From: Variovorax sp. JS1663 | GTDB taxonomy: Bacteria; Pseudomonadota; Gammaproteobacteria; Burkholderiales; Burkholderiaceae_C | Length of the DNA: 64,000 bases | Assembly: GCF_002157355.1 (NCBI RefSeq) | Contig: NZ_LYMK01000001.1 | Span: 1 to 64,000, forward strand | Reading direction: 5' to 3' | Part shown: piece by piece, positions 26,566 to 35,659 of the stretch | Layout of the letters: each line of letters opens with the position of its first letter | Numbering within the stretch: the first letter of the stretch is position 1 | Position numbers and translations under genes: made by a program | The notes under the pieces: model-generated | Told to the model about the DNA's origin: nothing | Databases searched by the model: none | The model's input: only the letters and a program-made list of their open reading frames with translations

Positions 26566-27558
26566 TCAGGCCGCCATCGGCTGCCGCTTGCGCCGGCCGG
26601 CAGGCTTGGCGGCGACAGCGGCGGGCGCCTCGACCAGGACCGGCGGCTCGTAGGTCTTGCCGTGCGTCTCGAGGAAGTCGAGCAGGGCGCGCAGCGCGGC
26701 ACTGTTGTGGCGGCGCTGCGAGTAGGCCGCGTACAGCCACAGGTCGCGCGGCATGTATTCCTTGAGCACCGGCACCAGCGCGCCGCGCTCCACGTGGGCC
26801 TGCGCCATCATGGCCGGCACGCAGATCGCGCCCAGCCCGGCGAGCGCGGCGCCGATCAGCGGCGCGGCGTCGTTGGCGTCCATGCGGCTGTGCACGGGCA
26901 CCACATACGGCTTGCCGTCGACCTCGAAGGGCAGGTGCGGGCCGCCTTCCGCCAGCGAATAGGTCAGCACGTCGTGGCGCCGCATGTCGTCCGGCGTCGT
27001 CGGCAGGCCGCGCCGCGCCCAGTAGGTGGGTGCGGCGCACAGCACCAGGTCCATCTGGCGCAGGCGCCGCACGATCAGGTTCTCGTCGCGGATGCGGCCC
27101 AGGCGCAGGGCGATGTCCACGCCTTCCTCGACCAGGTCGATCACGCGGTTGCTCAGGTGCAGGCTCACGTGCACGTCGGGGTAGGTCTTCATGAACTCGC
27201 CCAGGATGCCCGGGAAGGCACTCTGGGCGAAGCCGTGCGGTGCGGTGATCCTCAGGCGCCCCTGTGGGCGGCCCGCGTGCGCCTGCAACTCGTTCTGGGT
27301 GAGCTCGACCATCTCCATCAGCGGCTTGCTGCGCTCGAGCAGCAACTGGCCCGCATCGGTCAGGCTGACCGAGCGGGTGGAACGGTTGAGCAGGCGCACG
27401 CCGAAGCGCTCTTCCAGTTGCGCGACGTATTTACTCACCGTGGCCTTCGAGGTGCCGAGCACCCGGGCCGCACGGGAGAAGCTGCCGCGCTCGGCGACTT
27501 CACGAAACGCTTTCAGCAGATCCAGGCCGTCCATAGGTTTCCATTGTTTCAAATTCAT
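26566..27558 (-). CDS. LysR family transcriptional regulator (CrgA-like group)
   Basis: A 330-residue regulator. The winged helix (MDGLDLLKAFREVAERGSFS then GTSKATVSKYVAQLEERFGV) is followed by the effector domain from RLRITAPHGFAQSAFPGILG and a Lys/Arg-rich C-terminal tail (KPAGRRKRQP). The LLNRSTRSVSLTDAG wing segment is typical of the DsdC/CrgA-like set. An internal ATG (MDGLDLL, 27534) is a possible alternative start. It converges on the amidohydrolase gene with nine bases between stops and is divergent from the DUF4148 gene, its only obvious candidate target. Confidence 0.88.
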   Translation of the reverse strand: MNLKQWKPMDGLDLLKAFREVAERGSFSRAARVLGTSKATVSKYVAQLEERFGVRLLNRSTRSVSLTDAGQLLLERSKPLMEMVELTQNELQAHAGRPQGRLRITAPHGFAQSAFPGILGEFMKTYPDVHVSLHLSNRVIDLVEEGVDIALRLGRIRDENLIVRRLRQMDLVLCAAPTYWARRGLPTTPDDMRRHDVLTYSLAEGGPHLPFEVDGKPYVVPVHSRMDANDAAPLIGAALAGLGAICVPAMMAQAHVERGALVPVLKEYMPRDLWLYAAYSQRRHNSAALRALLDFLETHGKTYEPPVLVEAPAAVAAKPAGRRKRQPMAA

Positions 27559-27639
27559 GAACGCGGCGGTTTCAAGGCCCTAGGGTTTTTACTTAGATTC
27601 GGCGCACACTGCGTTCGACAGGGCCCTTACCCGCGTTCT

Positions 27640-27658
27640 CCGGATTGTTTCGATCCGG
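27640..27658. repeat. Inverted repeat in the LysR/DUF4148 intergenic region
   Basis: CCGGAT at 27640-27645 pairs with ATCCGG at 27653-27658 around TGTTTCG. It lies in the 221-base gap between the divergent LysR and DUF4148 genes, where promoters and a LysR site are expected. The rest of the gap shows no clear hexamer pair, apart from AT-rich TTTTTACTTAGATT beside the LysR start. Confidence 0.3.
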
Positions 27659-27779
27659 GAAACGCCGTGTCTCTTTTGTAGGTGGTTTCCCGAGGTTGTT
27701 CGACCGGACACTTCCTCGCACAGGCAGCCCTGCGCGAGCCTGGTTTGGAACCACTTCCGACGAAACCCAAGGACCTGAC

Positions 27780-28148
27780 ATGAAGACCTCTCGCCTCCTC
27801 GCCGCCGCTGCGCTGTCCCTGATCGCCGCCGCTGGCGCCCATGCCGAAACCTACCATGGCGTGCAAGCGCCGGTCTCCGCGCTCAGCCGCGCCGACGTCG
27901 AAGCCGAAGCCGCTCGCACGGCCGCCGCGCCGAACCAGAACGTGGTGCGCGGCTCGCGCGGCGCGGAGCCGTTCAAGGCGGTCGCCGACGCCAACGCCGT
28001 CTACGCTCAGGCCGTTGCCACCGCCAACGCCCCGGACCAGAACGTGACCAGCGGCTCGCGCGTCAACAGCCGCGTGATCTCGACGATGCCGAACCGCGCT
28101 GACGCGCTGCAGCAAGCTCAGAAGCAGGGCACGCCCGCCGCCAAGTAA
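27780..28148 (+). CDS. DUF4148 domain-containing secreted protein
   Basis: A 122-residue protein with a clean signal peptide (MKTSRLLAAAALSLIAAAGAHA) and a short DUF4148 region beginning ETYHGVQAPVSALSRADVEA. Two similar internal segments, NQNVVRGSRGAEPFKAVADANAVYAQAV and the later DQNVTSGSRVNSR, suggest a degenerate repeat. DUF4148 proteins occur almost only in Burkholderiales, often in many copies, and are stress- or copper-responsive in some species; their function is unknown. The ATG at 27780 has AAGGA six bases upstream. An intrinsic terminator follows directly. Confidence 0.88.
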   Translation: MKTSRLLAAAALSLIAAAGAHAETYHGVQAPVSALSRADVEAEAARTAAAPNQNVVRGSRGAEPFKAVADANAVYAQAVATANAPDQNVTSGSRVNSRVISTMPNRADALQQAQKQGTPAAK

Positions 28149-28168
28149 TCCGGCCAGGCTGATCGAAG

Positions 28169-28203
28169 AGCCGTGCAGCGCGCCCGCGCTGCGCGGCTTT
28201 TTT
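28169..28203 (+). terminator. Intrinsic terminator after the DUF4148 gene
   Basis: AGCCGTGCAGCGC at 28169-28181 pairs with GCGCTGCGCGGCT at 28186-28198 (one T/G mismatch, GCCC loop) and runs into six T residues. It terminates the plus-strand transcript. The corA stop lies at its right edge on the opposite strand. Confidence 0.88.
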
Positions 28204-29340
28204 CTATCTGTTCCTCGCCAGGTAGCGCTTGCGCCAGAAGACGAGCACCAGCAGCAGCGCGATCCCGGCCATGGAGGCCATGGCGATCCAGAAGCCGTCG
28301 GCCTTGTGCACCAACGGGATGAACTCGAAGTTCATGCCGAAGATGCCGGCGATGAGGTTCAGCGGCAGGAAGACCGCAGTGAGCACCGTGAGCACCCGCA
28401 TGATGTCGTTGGCGCGGTGACTCTGGACGCTGAAGTGCAGTTGCACCGCGGTCTCCGCGTTCTGCTCGAGCCGCCGTACGTGATGCACCACGCGCTGGAT
28501 GTGCTCCAGCACGTCGCGGCTGCGCACCATGATGAGCTCGCGCTCTCGCAATTCGGCGGTGCCATCGGGTGAAGGGAGGGTTTCCAAGGCGTCGATCCAG
28601 TCCTGAACCGCGGCGCGCTGGTCCTCGCAGATCTCGTCGAGGTGGTGCAGCGACTGGCGCGCCTCCATCAGCGCGCTCCAGTTGGTGAAGCGGCTGCGCG
28701 GGTCGATCAGCTCGGCCTGCCAGTGATCCAGCTGGCGGGTCAGGTCGCGGCGCAAGTCCAGGTAGGCGTCGACGATCAGGTTGACCACGCGCAGCATCAG
28801 GTCTGCGGGGCTGGTCGGCAGACGGGCGGAGACCGCGCGCACGTCGAGAGCTGGGGCCGCCCCGGCACCACGTGCGTCGGGCGACGCTGCGCTCAGCAGG
28901 CGGGCGGCGAAGGCGTCGCGCACCGAGCCGTCTTCCGGATGCACGGACAGCAGCACCCGGTCGAAGACGGCGAAGCCCACCGGCCGCGTGTCGATGCGGC
29001 GCAGAACGGGCGGGCCGCTGCCGCGCGGCGGAAGGGGATCGGCGCCGGCCGGCTTCGGGCCGTTGGTGGCGGCAAGACGGCGGAACACCAGCACGTCGTA
29101 CTGCGAGGTGTAGTCGTAGCGCGAAGGCAACTGGTCGTTGAGCAGGTCGGCCACGTGCAGGTCGACCAGGTGGGTGCCGCAGAGCGATTGCAGCGTGCCC
29201 TGCACCTCGGCCAGCGATGCGCGCAGCTCGTCGCGCGTGAGCGACAGCCACAGGTAGCCGGCGCAGGCCCCGGGCACCGACAGCGGCGCCAGGGCGGGAT
29301 GCTCGACGACGCGGCTGCCGTGGATCTCGAAGATGCGCAT
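28204..29340 (-). CDS. CorA-type divalent cation transporter
   Basis: A 378-residue protein. A long cytoplasmic domain is followed by the stalk helix (RRLEQNAETAVQLHFSVQSH), a first membrane helix (VLTVLTAVFLPLNLIAGIFG), the selectivity motif Gly-Met-Asn in FGMNFEFIP, and a second helix near the C-terminus. Pentameric CorA proteins carry Mg2+, Co2+ or Zn2+. Family members of this ZntB/CorA-like branch may export zinc, so ion choice is not certain. It lies 16 bases downstream of hemB on the same strand. Confidence 0.9.
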   Translation of the reverse strand: MRIFEIHGSRVVEHPALAPLSVPGACAGYLWLSLTRDELRASLAEVQGTLQSLCGTHLVDLHVADLLNDQLPSRYDYTSQYDVLVFRRLAATNGPKPAGADPLPPRGSGPPVLRRIDTRPVGFAVFDRVLLSVHPEDGSVRDAFAARLLSAASPDARGAGAAPALDVRAVSARLPTSPADLMLRVVNLIVDAYLDLRRDLTRQLDHWQAELIDPRSRFTNWSALMEARQSLHHLDEICEDQRAAVQDWIDALETLPSPDGTAELRERELIMVRSRDVLEHIQRVVHHVRRLEQNAETAVQLHFSVQSHRANDIMRVLTVLTAVFLPLNLIAGIFGMNFEFIPLVHKADGFWIAMASMAGIALLLVLVFWRKRYLARNR

Positions 29341-29356
29341 GCGGGGCGCCGGCCGC

Positions 29357-30430
<1,074 letters not shown>

Positions 30431-30476
30431 TTAGATCTACATGAGTTATGAAATTCATCAAAATCCTAGAACTGGC

Positions 30477-30505
30477 TTGATCGCGGTTAATGCCTTTGTT
30501 AAATT
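30477..30505 (+). promoter_or_regulatory. Sigma70-like promoter for candidate sRNA
   Basis: TTGATC at 30477-30482 and TAAATT at 30500-30505 are separated by exactly 17 bases and match four of six consensus positions each. Nothing coding starts just downstream before the terminator at 30584-30614, so the promoter would produce an RNA of about 100 nt. Promoter activity is inference. Confidence 0.45.
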
Positions 30506-30507
30506 CC

Positions 30508-30614
30508 GCGGTGGGCGGCTTGCCGCTCCCCGCTTTTCCTCCCTGAGCGGGTGCCTTGATGTGTGACAGCAAAAGGGCTTCCCAGCCCGGCGTTTTGGCG
30601 CCGGGCTTTTTTTT
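30508..30614 (+). ncRNA. Candidate small regulatory RNA between hemB and hemJ
   Basis: The stretch has three parts. A 5' hairpin is formed by GCGGTGGGCGGC (30508-30519) and GCCGCTCCCCGC (30522-30533) with one mismatch and one wobble. An unpaired segment follows containing TTTTCCTCCC (30534-30543), complementary to Shine-Dalgarno sequences. It ends in a strong intrinsic terminator with eight T residues. A 17-base-spaced promoter lies just upstream; by usual spacing the transcript would start at about 30511-30513, inside the first hairpin, so the 5' end is approximate. No open frame with a credible start fills it. It matches no RNA family that I can name, and expression is unproven. Confidence 0.45.
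30584..30614 (+). terminator. Intrinsic terminator upstream of hemJ
   Basis: AGCCCGGCG at 30584-30592 pairs perfectly with CGCCGGGCT at 30599-30607 around TTTTGG and is followed by TTTTTTTT (30607-30614). It reads on the plus strand, yet the neighbouring gene upstream (hemB) runs leftward. It must therefore end a transcript that begins inside the 300-base intergenic region. Confidence 0.9.
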
Positions 30615-30662
30615 GCCCTGGCGTTGCCCGGCCCTCGACGGGCCCGCCACTAAACTGCCGCC

Positions 30663-31091
30663 ATGCTCTGGGTCAAGTCGCTGCACATCGTTTTCGTCGC
30701 GAGCTGGTTCGCTGGGCTGTTCTACCTGCCGCGCATCTTCGTGAACCTGGCGATGGTGCCGCCCGAGTCGGTGGCGGAACGGGAGCGGCTCCTGCTCATG
30801 GCCCGCAAGCTGTGGCGCTTCACCACCTTCCTGGCCGTGCCGGCGGTCGGCTTCGGGCTCTGGCTCTGGCTGGGTTATGGCATCGGGCGGGGCCCCGGCA
30901 GCGGATGGATGCATGCGAAGCTGGCGTTGGTGCTGGCAGTCATCGGCTACCACCACGGCTGCGGCGTGCTGCTGCGCAAGTTCGTGGCGGGCCAGGACCG
31001 GCGCAGCGAGCGCTGGTATCGCTGGTTCAACGAGGCGCCGGTGCTGCTGCTGCTGGTGATCGTGGTGCTGGTGGTGGTCAAGCCTTTCTGA
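30663..31091 (+). CDS. hemJ: HemJ-type protoporphyrinogen oxidase (CopD/HemJ membrane family)
   Basis: A 142-residue membrane protein with four helices. MLWVKSLHIVFVASWFAGLF with the LPRIFVN segment, WMHAKLALVLAVIGYHHG, and the end RWYRWFNEAPVLLLLVIVVL then VKPF correspond to HemJ, the oxygen-independent-type oxidase that makes protoporphyrin IX and is often annotated only as CopD family. The conserved His8 in helix 1 and Lys in HAK are retained. Location near hemB supports a haem role. The alternative is a copper-resistance CopD-like protein, but no copC is present. The gene ends four bases before the VanZ gene. Confidence 0.7.
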   Translation: MLWVKSLHIVFVASWFAGLFYLPRIFVNLAMVPPESVAERERLLLMARKLWRFTTFLAVPAVGFGLWLWLGYGIGRGPGSGWMHAKLALVLAVIGYHHGCGVLLRKFVAGQDRRSERWYRWFNEAPVLLLLVIVVLVVVKPF

Positions 31092-31094
31092 GCG

Positions 31095-32204
31095 GTGGCC
31101 AACCCCCACAAGTCCACGGCCCTGCCTCTCGCGTTCGCCTATGCGGCGCTGATCGTCTACGCCAGTCTCTATCCCTTCGCCGACTGGCGCGACCAGGGCA
31201 TCGCGCCCTGGTCCTTTCTGGCGGCCCCCTGGCCCAAGTACTGGACCGGCTTCGATTTCGGCATCAACGTGGCTGGCTACATGCCGCTGGGCTTCCTGAC
31301 GGCCATCGCCGCGCTGCGCACCTGGCCCGGCAGCGGGCCGGTGCGCGCGGTGCTCGTCGCGGCGCTGGCGGGCGTGGCGATCTCCTTTGCCATGGAAACG
31401 CTGCAGAGCTACCTGCCGGCGCGAATTCCGTCCAATGTGGACCTGGGCCTCAACAGCGCGGGTGCCCTGGCGGGCGCGGTGCTGGCGGCCGCGCTGGAGC
31501 GGCTGGGTGCGGTGGCGCACTGGCACCGGGCGCGCTCCAACTGGTTCGTCGAGGATTCGCGCGGCGCGTTGGTGCTGCTGGCGCTGTGGCCGCTGGCGCT
31601 CCTCTTCCCGGCCGCCGTCACCTTCGGGCTGGGCCAGGTGTTCGAGCGGCTGGAGGCGGCGATTTCCGAATGGCTGCTCGACACGCCCTTCATCGACTGG
31701 TTGCCCGTGCGTCAGTTCGAGCTGGAGCCCCTGGTGCCGGGCGTCGAACTGCTGTGCGTGATGCTGGGCGCACTTGTGCCTTGCCTGCTGGCCTTCCTGG
31801 TGACGCGCCCGGTCGCGCGCCGGGCCGTGCTGCTGCCGCTGGTGCTGCTGGCCGGCGTGGGTGCCTCGGCCTTGTCCGCGGCGCTGAGCTACGGGCCCGA
31901 GCACGCCTGGGCTTGGCTGAGCCTGCCGGTGCAGGTCGGCATCGCGGCCGCCTTCTTCCTCGGCGTGGCGCTGCTGCCCGCGCCGCGCCGGTTGTGCGCC
32001 GCCCTGTTGCTGGTCGCGCTGGTCGTGCACCTGAGCCTGCTCAATCAGGCGCCGGAGAGCGCCTATTTCGCCCAGACGCTGGCGACCTGGGAGCAAGGGC
32101 GCTTCATCCGCTTCCATGGCCTCGCACAGTGGCTGGGCTGGCTCTGGCCCTTCGCCACGCTGGCCTATGTGCTGGCGGCCCTGTCGCGCCGTGCGCGGCC
32201 CTGA
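31095..32204 (+). CDS. VanZ family membrane protein
   Basis: A 369-residue polytopic protein with an N-terminal VanZ-like domain: YASLYPFADWRDQGIAPW, then GFDFGINVAGYMPLGFLTAI, and the AMETLQSYLPARIPSNVDLG motif with LNSAGALAGAV. The second half adds about five more hydrophobic helices. VanZ-like proteins are linked to teicoplanin resistance in enterococci, but in proteobacteria the function is unknown. The start is GTG, four bases after the hemJ stop, so translation is coupled. Confidence 0.82.
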   Translation: MANPHKSTALPLAFAYAALIVYASLYPFADWRDQGIAPWSFLAAPWPKYWTGFDFGINVAGYMPLGFLTAIAALRTWPGSGPVRAVLVAALAGVAISFAMETLQSYLPARIPSNVDLGLNSAGALAGAVLAAALERLGAVAHWHRARSNWFVEDSRGALVLLALWPLALLFPAAVTFGLGQVFERLEAAISEWLLDTPFIDWLPVRQFELEPLVPGVELLCVMLGALVPCLLAFLVTRPVARRAVLLPLVLLAGVGASALSAALSYGPEHAWAWLSLPVQVGIAAAFFLGVALLPAPRRLCAALLLVALVVHLSLLNQAPESAYFAQTLATWEQGRFIRFHGLAQWLGWLWPFATLAYVLAALSRRARP

Positions 32205-32242
32205 TGGCCACGTGCATGGGGCGTGCTCAATAGAATGAGCCG

Positions 32243-32596
32243 ATGTCCAGTTCCAGCACTGCGCCGCCGCGCGGCTACTACGGCCGCCACATCTTCTTCT
32301 GCCTGAACGAACGTACCAACGGCGAGGACTCCTGCTCGCACCACAACGCGCAGGAAGGCTTTGCCCGCTGCAAGGCGCGCGTCAAGGAAGCGGGGCTGGC
32401 CGGGCCCGGCAAGGTACGGGTCAACAAGGCGGGCTGCCTGGACCGCTGCGCCGGCGGACCGGTGGCGGTGGTCTACCCGGAGGCTGTCTGGTACACCTTC
32501 GTCGACGAGGAGGACATCGACGAGATCGTCGATTCGCACCTCCGCAATGGCCAGGTGGTCGAGCGGCTGCTGTTGCCGCCGGACGTGGGACGCTGA
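32243..32596 (+). CDS. (2Fe-2S) thioredoxin-like ferredoxin
   Basis: A 117-residue thin ferredoxin with a thioredoxin-like fold. Ligands are Cys20 and Cys31 (FFCLNERTNGEDSC) and Cys65 and Cys69 (AGCLDRC), the Cx10C...Cx3C spacing of the Aquifex-type 2Fe-2S ferredoxins; an extra Cys43 is not part of the pattern. It is soluble and carries electrons to an unidentified partner. The ATG at 32243 opens MSSSSTAPPRGYYGRHIFFC. It is followed seven bases later by a serine hydrolase gene. Confidence 0.9.
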   Translation: MSSSSTAPPRGYYGRHIFFCLNERTNGEDSCSHHNAQEGFARCKARVKEAGLAGPGKVRVNKAGCLDRCAGGPVAVVYPEAVWYTFVDEEDIDEIVDSHLRNGQVVERLLLPPDVGR

Positions 32597-32603
32597 TGAA
32601 GCC

Positions 32604-33236
32604 ATGAATTCGCAAACCGAGAAACTCGCGCTTCAGGGCGCCGCCGGTACCATCGCCGCGCTGCGGGATGCGGCGGCCCAGGACGTGCCTGCGCGCGGCG
32701 TGGCGGTGATCGCCCATCCGCATCCGCTCTTCGGCGGCACCATGGACAACAAGGTGGTGCAGACGCTGGCGCGCGCCTTCGTCGCCTGTGGCTGGACCGC
32801 GGTGCGCTTCAATTTCCGCGGCGTGGGCGGCACTGAAGGCGTGCACGACGAGGGCCGCGGCGAACGCGAGGACATGCTGAAGGTCATCGAGCAGGTGGCG
32901 CCCGAGGGCCCCCTCGCCATCGCCGGCTTCTCCTTCGGCGCCTTCGTCGCGAGCTGTACGGCCGAGCCCTTGTGGGCGCGGCGCGATATCCGCCAGATGG
33001 TGCTGGTCGGCACGGCCGCCTCCCGTTTCTCGGTGGCGGCGCTGCCGCCCGAAGCGCACGAGCGCACCCTGGTCGTGCATGGCGAGCAGGACGACACGGT
33101 GCCGCTGGCCGCGGTGCTGGACTGGGCCCGGCCGCAGTCACTTCCTGTTACGGTCGTTCCCGGAGGCGGTCATTTCTTTCACGGACAATTGCCGCTGCTC
33201 AAAGGTCTGGTCGTTCGCCATCTGCGCGCCGGCTAG
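32604..33236 (+). CDS. Alpha/beta hydrolase (YqiA/KynB-like serine hydrolase)
   Basis: A 210-residue cytoplasmic hydrolase of the small type seen in many Burkholderiales. The HPHPLFGGTMDNKVV oxyanion region is followed by the nucleophile elbow GFSFGAFVAS, Asp in VHGEQDDTVP, and His in GGGHFFHGQL. Substrate unknown; relatives are annotated as esterases or acyl hydrolases. The ATG at 32604 lies seven bases after the ferredoxin stop. It precedes the carboxypeptidase gene by 23 bases. Confidence 0.88.
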   Translation: MNSQTEKLALQGAAGTIAALRDAAAQDVPARGVAVIAHPHPLFGGTMDNKVVQTLARAFVACGWTAVRFNFRGVGGTEGVHDEGRGEREDMLKVIEQVAPEGPLAIAGFSFGAFVASCTAEPLWARRDIRQMVLVGTAASRFSVAALPPEAHERTLVVHGEQDDTVPLAAVLDWARPQSLPVTVVPGGGHFFHGQLPLLKGLVVRHLRAG

Positions 33237-33259
33237 TGTTCGTTTCTTCCCGCATCTCC

Positions 33260-34429
33260 ATGAATCGTCTACTCGGCGCGCTGCGCGCCTTCGCAGCGGC
33301 CGCTGCCGCATCCTTCTGCCTGATCGCCGGCGCCCAGGTGCCGCAACCCCCCGAGGTCGCCGCCCGCAGTTACCTGCTGCTGGACGTGACCGCCAACCAG
33401 TTGCTCGCACAGAAGGACATCGACACGCCGGTGGAGCCGGCCTCGCTCACCAAGCTGATGTCGGCCTACCTGGTCTTCGATGCGCTCAAGGCGAAGAAGA
33501 TCACGCTGCAGCAGACCCTGCCGGTCAGCACCCGGGCCTGGAAGATGCCCGGTTCGCGCATGTTCATCGATCCGAAGATGCAGGTGCCGGTCGAAGACCT
33601 CATCAAGGGCCTGATCGTGCAATCGGGCAACGACGCCACCGTCGCGCTGGCCGAGGGCGTGGGCGGCACGGTCGAGCATTTCGTCGAGCTCATGAACGAG
33701 CAGGCCAAGGCGCTCGGCATGAAGAACACGGCCTACAAGAATCCCGAGGGCCTCACGGCGCCCGGGCACACCACGACGGCACGTGATCTCAGCATTCTGG
33801 CGACCCGCCTGATGCGCGATTTTCCCGACTACGTGCACTACTACTCGATCAAGAAGTACCGCTATCCGGGCACGCCCTCGACCAACGACACCAACCGCAA
33901 CCTGCTGCTGTTTCGTGACCCCACCGTCGACGGGCTGAAGACTGGCCACACCGACGCCGCGGGCTATTGCATGATCGTGACCTCCAAGCGCGACTTTCCG
34001 AACCTGAATGGCGGCCGGCGTCTGTTGTCGATCGTGCTTGGGGCGGCCAGCGAGAACGCACGGGCCAACGAGTCCCAGAAACTGCTGAACTGGGGTTACA
34101 CCGCCTATGACGCGGTCCGCCTGTTCGATGCCAATCAGGCGGTCGCGACGCCGCAGGTCTGGAAGGGCAAGGAGAACACCGTCAAGCTCGGCCGGACGGA
34201 GCCGATCGTGGTGGCCGTGCCTGCCGGGTCGGCCAGCAAGATCAAGACGCAGGTCGCTCGCCCCGACCCGCTGGTTGCGCCCTTTGCCCGCAACCAGCAG
34301 ATCGGCTCGCTCAAGATCACCCTGGCCGAACAGCCGGTGGCGGAAGTGCCCCTGCTCGCCCTGGAGCCGGTCGAGCAGGCTGGCGTCCTCGGTCGTGCCT
34401 GGGACGCGGTGCGGCTCTGGATCAAGTAG
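33260..34429 (+). CDS. dacC: D-alanyl-D-alanine carboxypeptidase (DacA/DacC, PBP5/6 type)
   Basis: A 389-residue low-molecular-weight PBP that trims the terminal D-Ala from peptidoglycan stem peptides. A signal peptide (MNRLLGALRAFAAAAAASFCLIAGA) is followed by the peptidase S11 domain with Ser62-Leu-Thr-Lys65, Ser122-Gly-Asn124 and Lys227-Thr-Gly. A C-terminal PBP5-type beta domain (residues about 290-370) ends in the amphipathic helix AGVLGRAWDAVRLWIK, which anchors it to the inner membrane. It is immediately upstream of the rpsL promoter. Confidence 0.94.
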   Translation: MNRLLGALRAFAAAAAASFCLIAGAQVPQPPEVAARSYLLLDVTANQLLAQKDIDTPVEPASLTKLMSAYLVFDALKAKKITLQQTLPVSTRAWKMPGSRMFIDPKMQVPVEDLIKGLIVQSGNDATVALAEGVGGTVEHFVELMNEQAKALGMKNTAYKNPEGLTAPGHTTTARDLSILATRLMRDFPDYVHYYSIKKYRYPGTPSTNDTNRNLLLFRDPTVDGLKTGHTDAAGYCMIVTSKRDFPNLNGGRRLLSIVLGAASENARANESQKLLNWGYTAYDAVRLFDANQAVATPQVWKGKENTVKLGRTEPIVVAVPAGSASKIKTQVARPDPLVAPFARNQQIGSLKITLAEQPVAEVPLLALEPVEQAGVLGRAWDAVRLWIK

Positions 34430-34446
34430 CCCCCAACCTGGGGGAG

Positions 34447-34455
34447 TGCTATACT
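34447..34455 (+). promoter_or_regulatory. Extended -10 promoter of the str operon (rpsL)
   Basis: TGCTATACT at 34447-34455 is an extended -10 element (TGn followed by TATACT) 118 bases upstream of the rpsL start. No good -35 hexamer lies at the usual distance, which is common for extended -10 promoters. Confidence 0.6.
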
Positions 34456-34501
34456 CGCGGGCTTTTCGGAAAAATCCGAAGGGTTTCACGTTTTCGTCAT
34501 T

Positions 34502-34552
34502 CCCCGGCTGCCTCATGTCACGATGAGGTCACGGTGAGGCGCCGAGCCGGGG
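34502..34552 (+). promoter_or_regulatory. Leader hairpin upstream of rpsL
   Basis: CCCCGGCT at 34502-34509 and AGCCGGGG at 34545-34552 form a perfect 8-bp stem enclosing the direct repeats GCCTCATGTCAC/GATGAGGTCAC/GGTGAGGC. GTGTTTT follows it, 22 bases before rpsL. It may attenuate transcription or mediate ribosomal protein feedback; neither is shown. Confidence 0.45.
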
Positions 34553-34573
34553 TGTTTTGGGACTAATTCATTC

Positions 34574-34951
34574 ATGCCAACCATCAATCAACTGGTGCGT
34601 CAGGGCCGCGAGGTCGAAAAGACCAAGTCGAAGAGCCCTGCCATGCAGAACTCGCCGCAGCGTCGCGGTGTCTGCACCCGGGTCTACACCACGACCCCCA
34701 AGAAGCCGAACTCGGCGCTGCGCAAGGTCGCCAAGGTGCGCCTGACCAACGGCTTCGAGGTCATTTCCTACATCGGCGGTGAAGGCCACAATCTGCAGGA
34801 ACACAGCGTGGTGCTGGTTCGCGGCGGTCGTGTCAAGGATCTGCCCGGCGTGCGCTACCACATCGTGCGCGGCTCGCTGGACCTGCAGGGCGTGAAGGAT
34901 CGCAAGCAGTCGCGTTCCAAGTACGGCGCGAAGCGCCCCAAGAAGGCCTGA
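34574..34951 (+). CDS. rpsL: 30S ribosomal protein S12
   Basis: A 125-residue protein of the decoding centre. The universally conserved segments [20 protein letters not shown] and [15 protein letters not shown] are present, with wild-type Lys at the KPNSALRK streptomycin-resistance site and PGVRYH at the second site. It heads rpsL-rpsG-fusA-tuf-rpsJ. In many bacteria rpoBC lies directly upstream; here the neighbour is a carboxypeptidase gene, and the operon has its own promoter. Confidence 0.98.
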   Translation: MPTINQLVRQGREVEKTKSKSPAMQNSPQRRGVCTRVYTTTPKKPNSALRKVAKVRLTNGFEVISYIGGEGHNLQEHSVVLVRGGRVKDLPGVRYHIVRGSLDLQGVKDRKQSRSKYGAKRPKKA

Positions 34952-35099
34952 TCCTTCCTGTCGTCAATCAACGGTGTTCGGCGCGCCCCTGGCGGGTGCA
35001 TCGAGCGTAGTGACCCGGTATTGGGTCGAGTAAGTGAGAGCTCTCGTCGGTTCTCGCGGTGCCGGAAACGGTGCCAACTGAAGCAAAGAGGTTAGAAAA

Positions 35100-35573
35100 A
35101 TGCCACGTCGTCGCGAAGTCCCCAAACGTGAAATCCTGCCGGATCCCAAGTACGGCAATGTCGAGCTGTCCAAATTCATGAACGTGATCATGGAGGGCGG
35201 CAAGAAGGCTGTGGCCGAGCGCATCATCTACGGTGCCCTCGACCAGATCGAGAAGAAGAACCCGGGCAAGGATCCGCTCGAAGCCTTCACCATCGCCATC
35301 AACAACGTCAAGCCGATGGTCGAAGTGAAGTCGCGCCGCGTCGGTGGTGCGAATTACCAGGTTCCGGTGGAAGTGCGCCCGGTGCGCCGCCTGGCGCTGT
35401 CGATGCGCTGGATCAAGGAAGCCGCCCGCAAGCGCGGCGAGAAGTCGATGGCTCTGCGCCTGGCCAACGAACTCATGGAAGCCACCGAAGGTCGTGGCGG
35501 CGCCATGAAGAAGCGCGATGAAGTGCATCGCATGGCCGAAGCGAACAAGGCCTTCAGCCACTTCCGCTTCTAA
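35100..35573 (+). CDS. rpsG: 30S ribosomal protein S7
   Basis: A 157-residue 16S rRNA-binding assembly protein at the head of the 30S subunit. It begins [20 protein letters not shown] and has the conserved [20 protein letters not shown] segment. It is preceded by AGAGGTTAGAAAA. In E. coli S7 represses the str operon by binding the rpsL-rpsG spacer; the 148-base spacer here includes the hairpin GACCC/GGGTC, but an S7 site cannot be confirmed. Confidence 0.98.
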   Translation: MPRRREVPKREILPDPKYGNVELSKFMNVIMEGGKKAVAERIIYGALDQIEKKNPGKDPLEAFTIAINNVKPMVEVKSRRVGGANYQVPVEVRPVRRLALSMRWIKEAARKRGEKSMALRLANELMEATEGRGGAMKKRDEVHRMAEANKAFSHFRF

Positions 35574-35602
35574 GAAGACCAAGCCCTATTCAGACAGGCT
35601 GG

Positions 35603-35635
35603 AAGCCCGATCCACCGATTGCGGTGGGCGGGCTT
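35603..35635 (+). promoter_or_regulatory. Hairpin between rpsG and fusA
   Basis: AAGCCCG at 35603-35609 pairs with CGGGCTT at 35629-35635, and CCACCG at 35612-35617 pairs with CGGTGG at 35622-35627, around ATTG. It resembles a terminator stem but is followed only by TCATCC. It is probably a processing or stability element, or a weak attenuator, within the str operon. Confidence 0.5.
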
Positions 35636-35659
35636 TCATCCGTTAACGGAGTAATTTTC

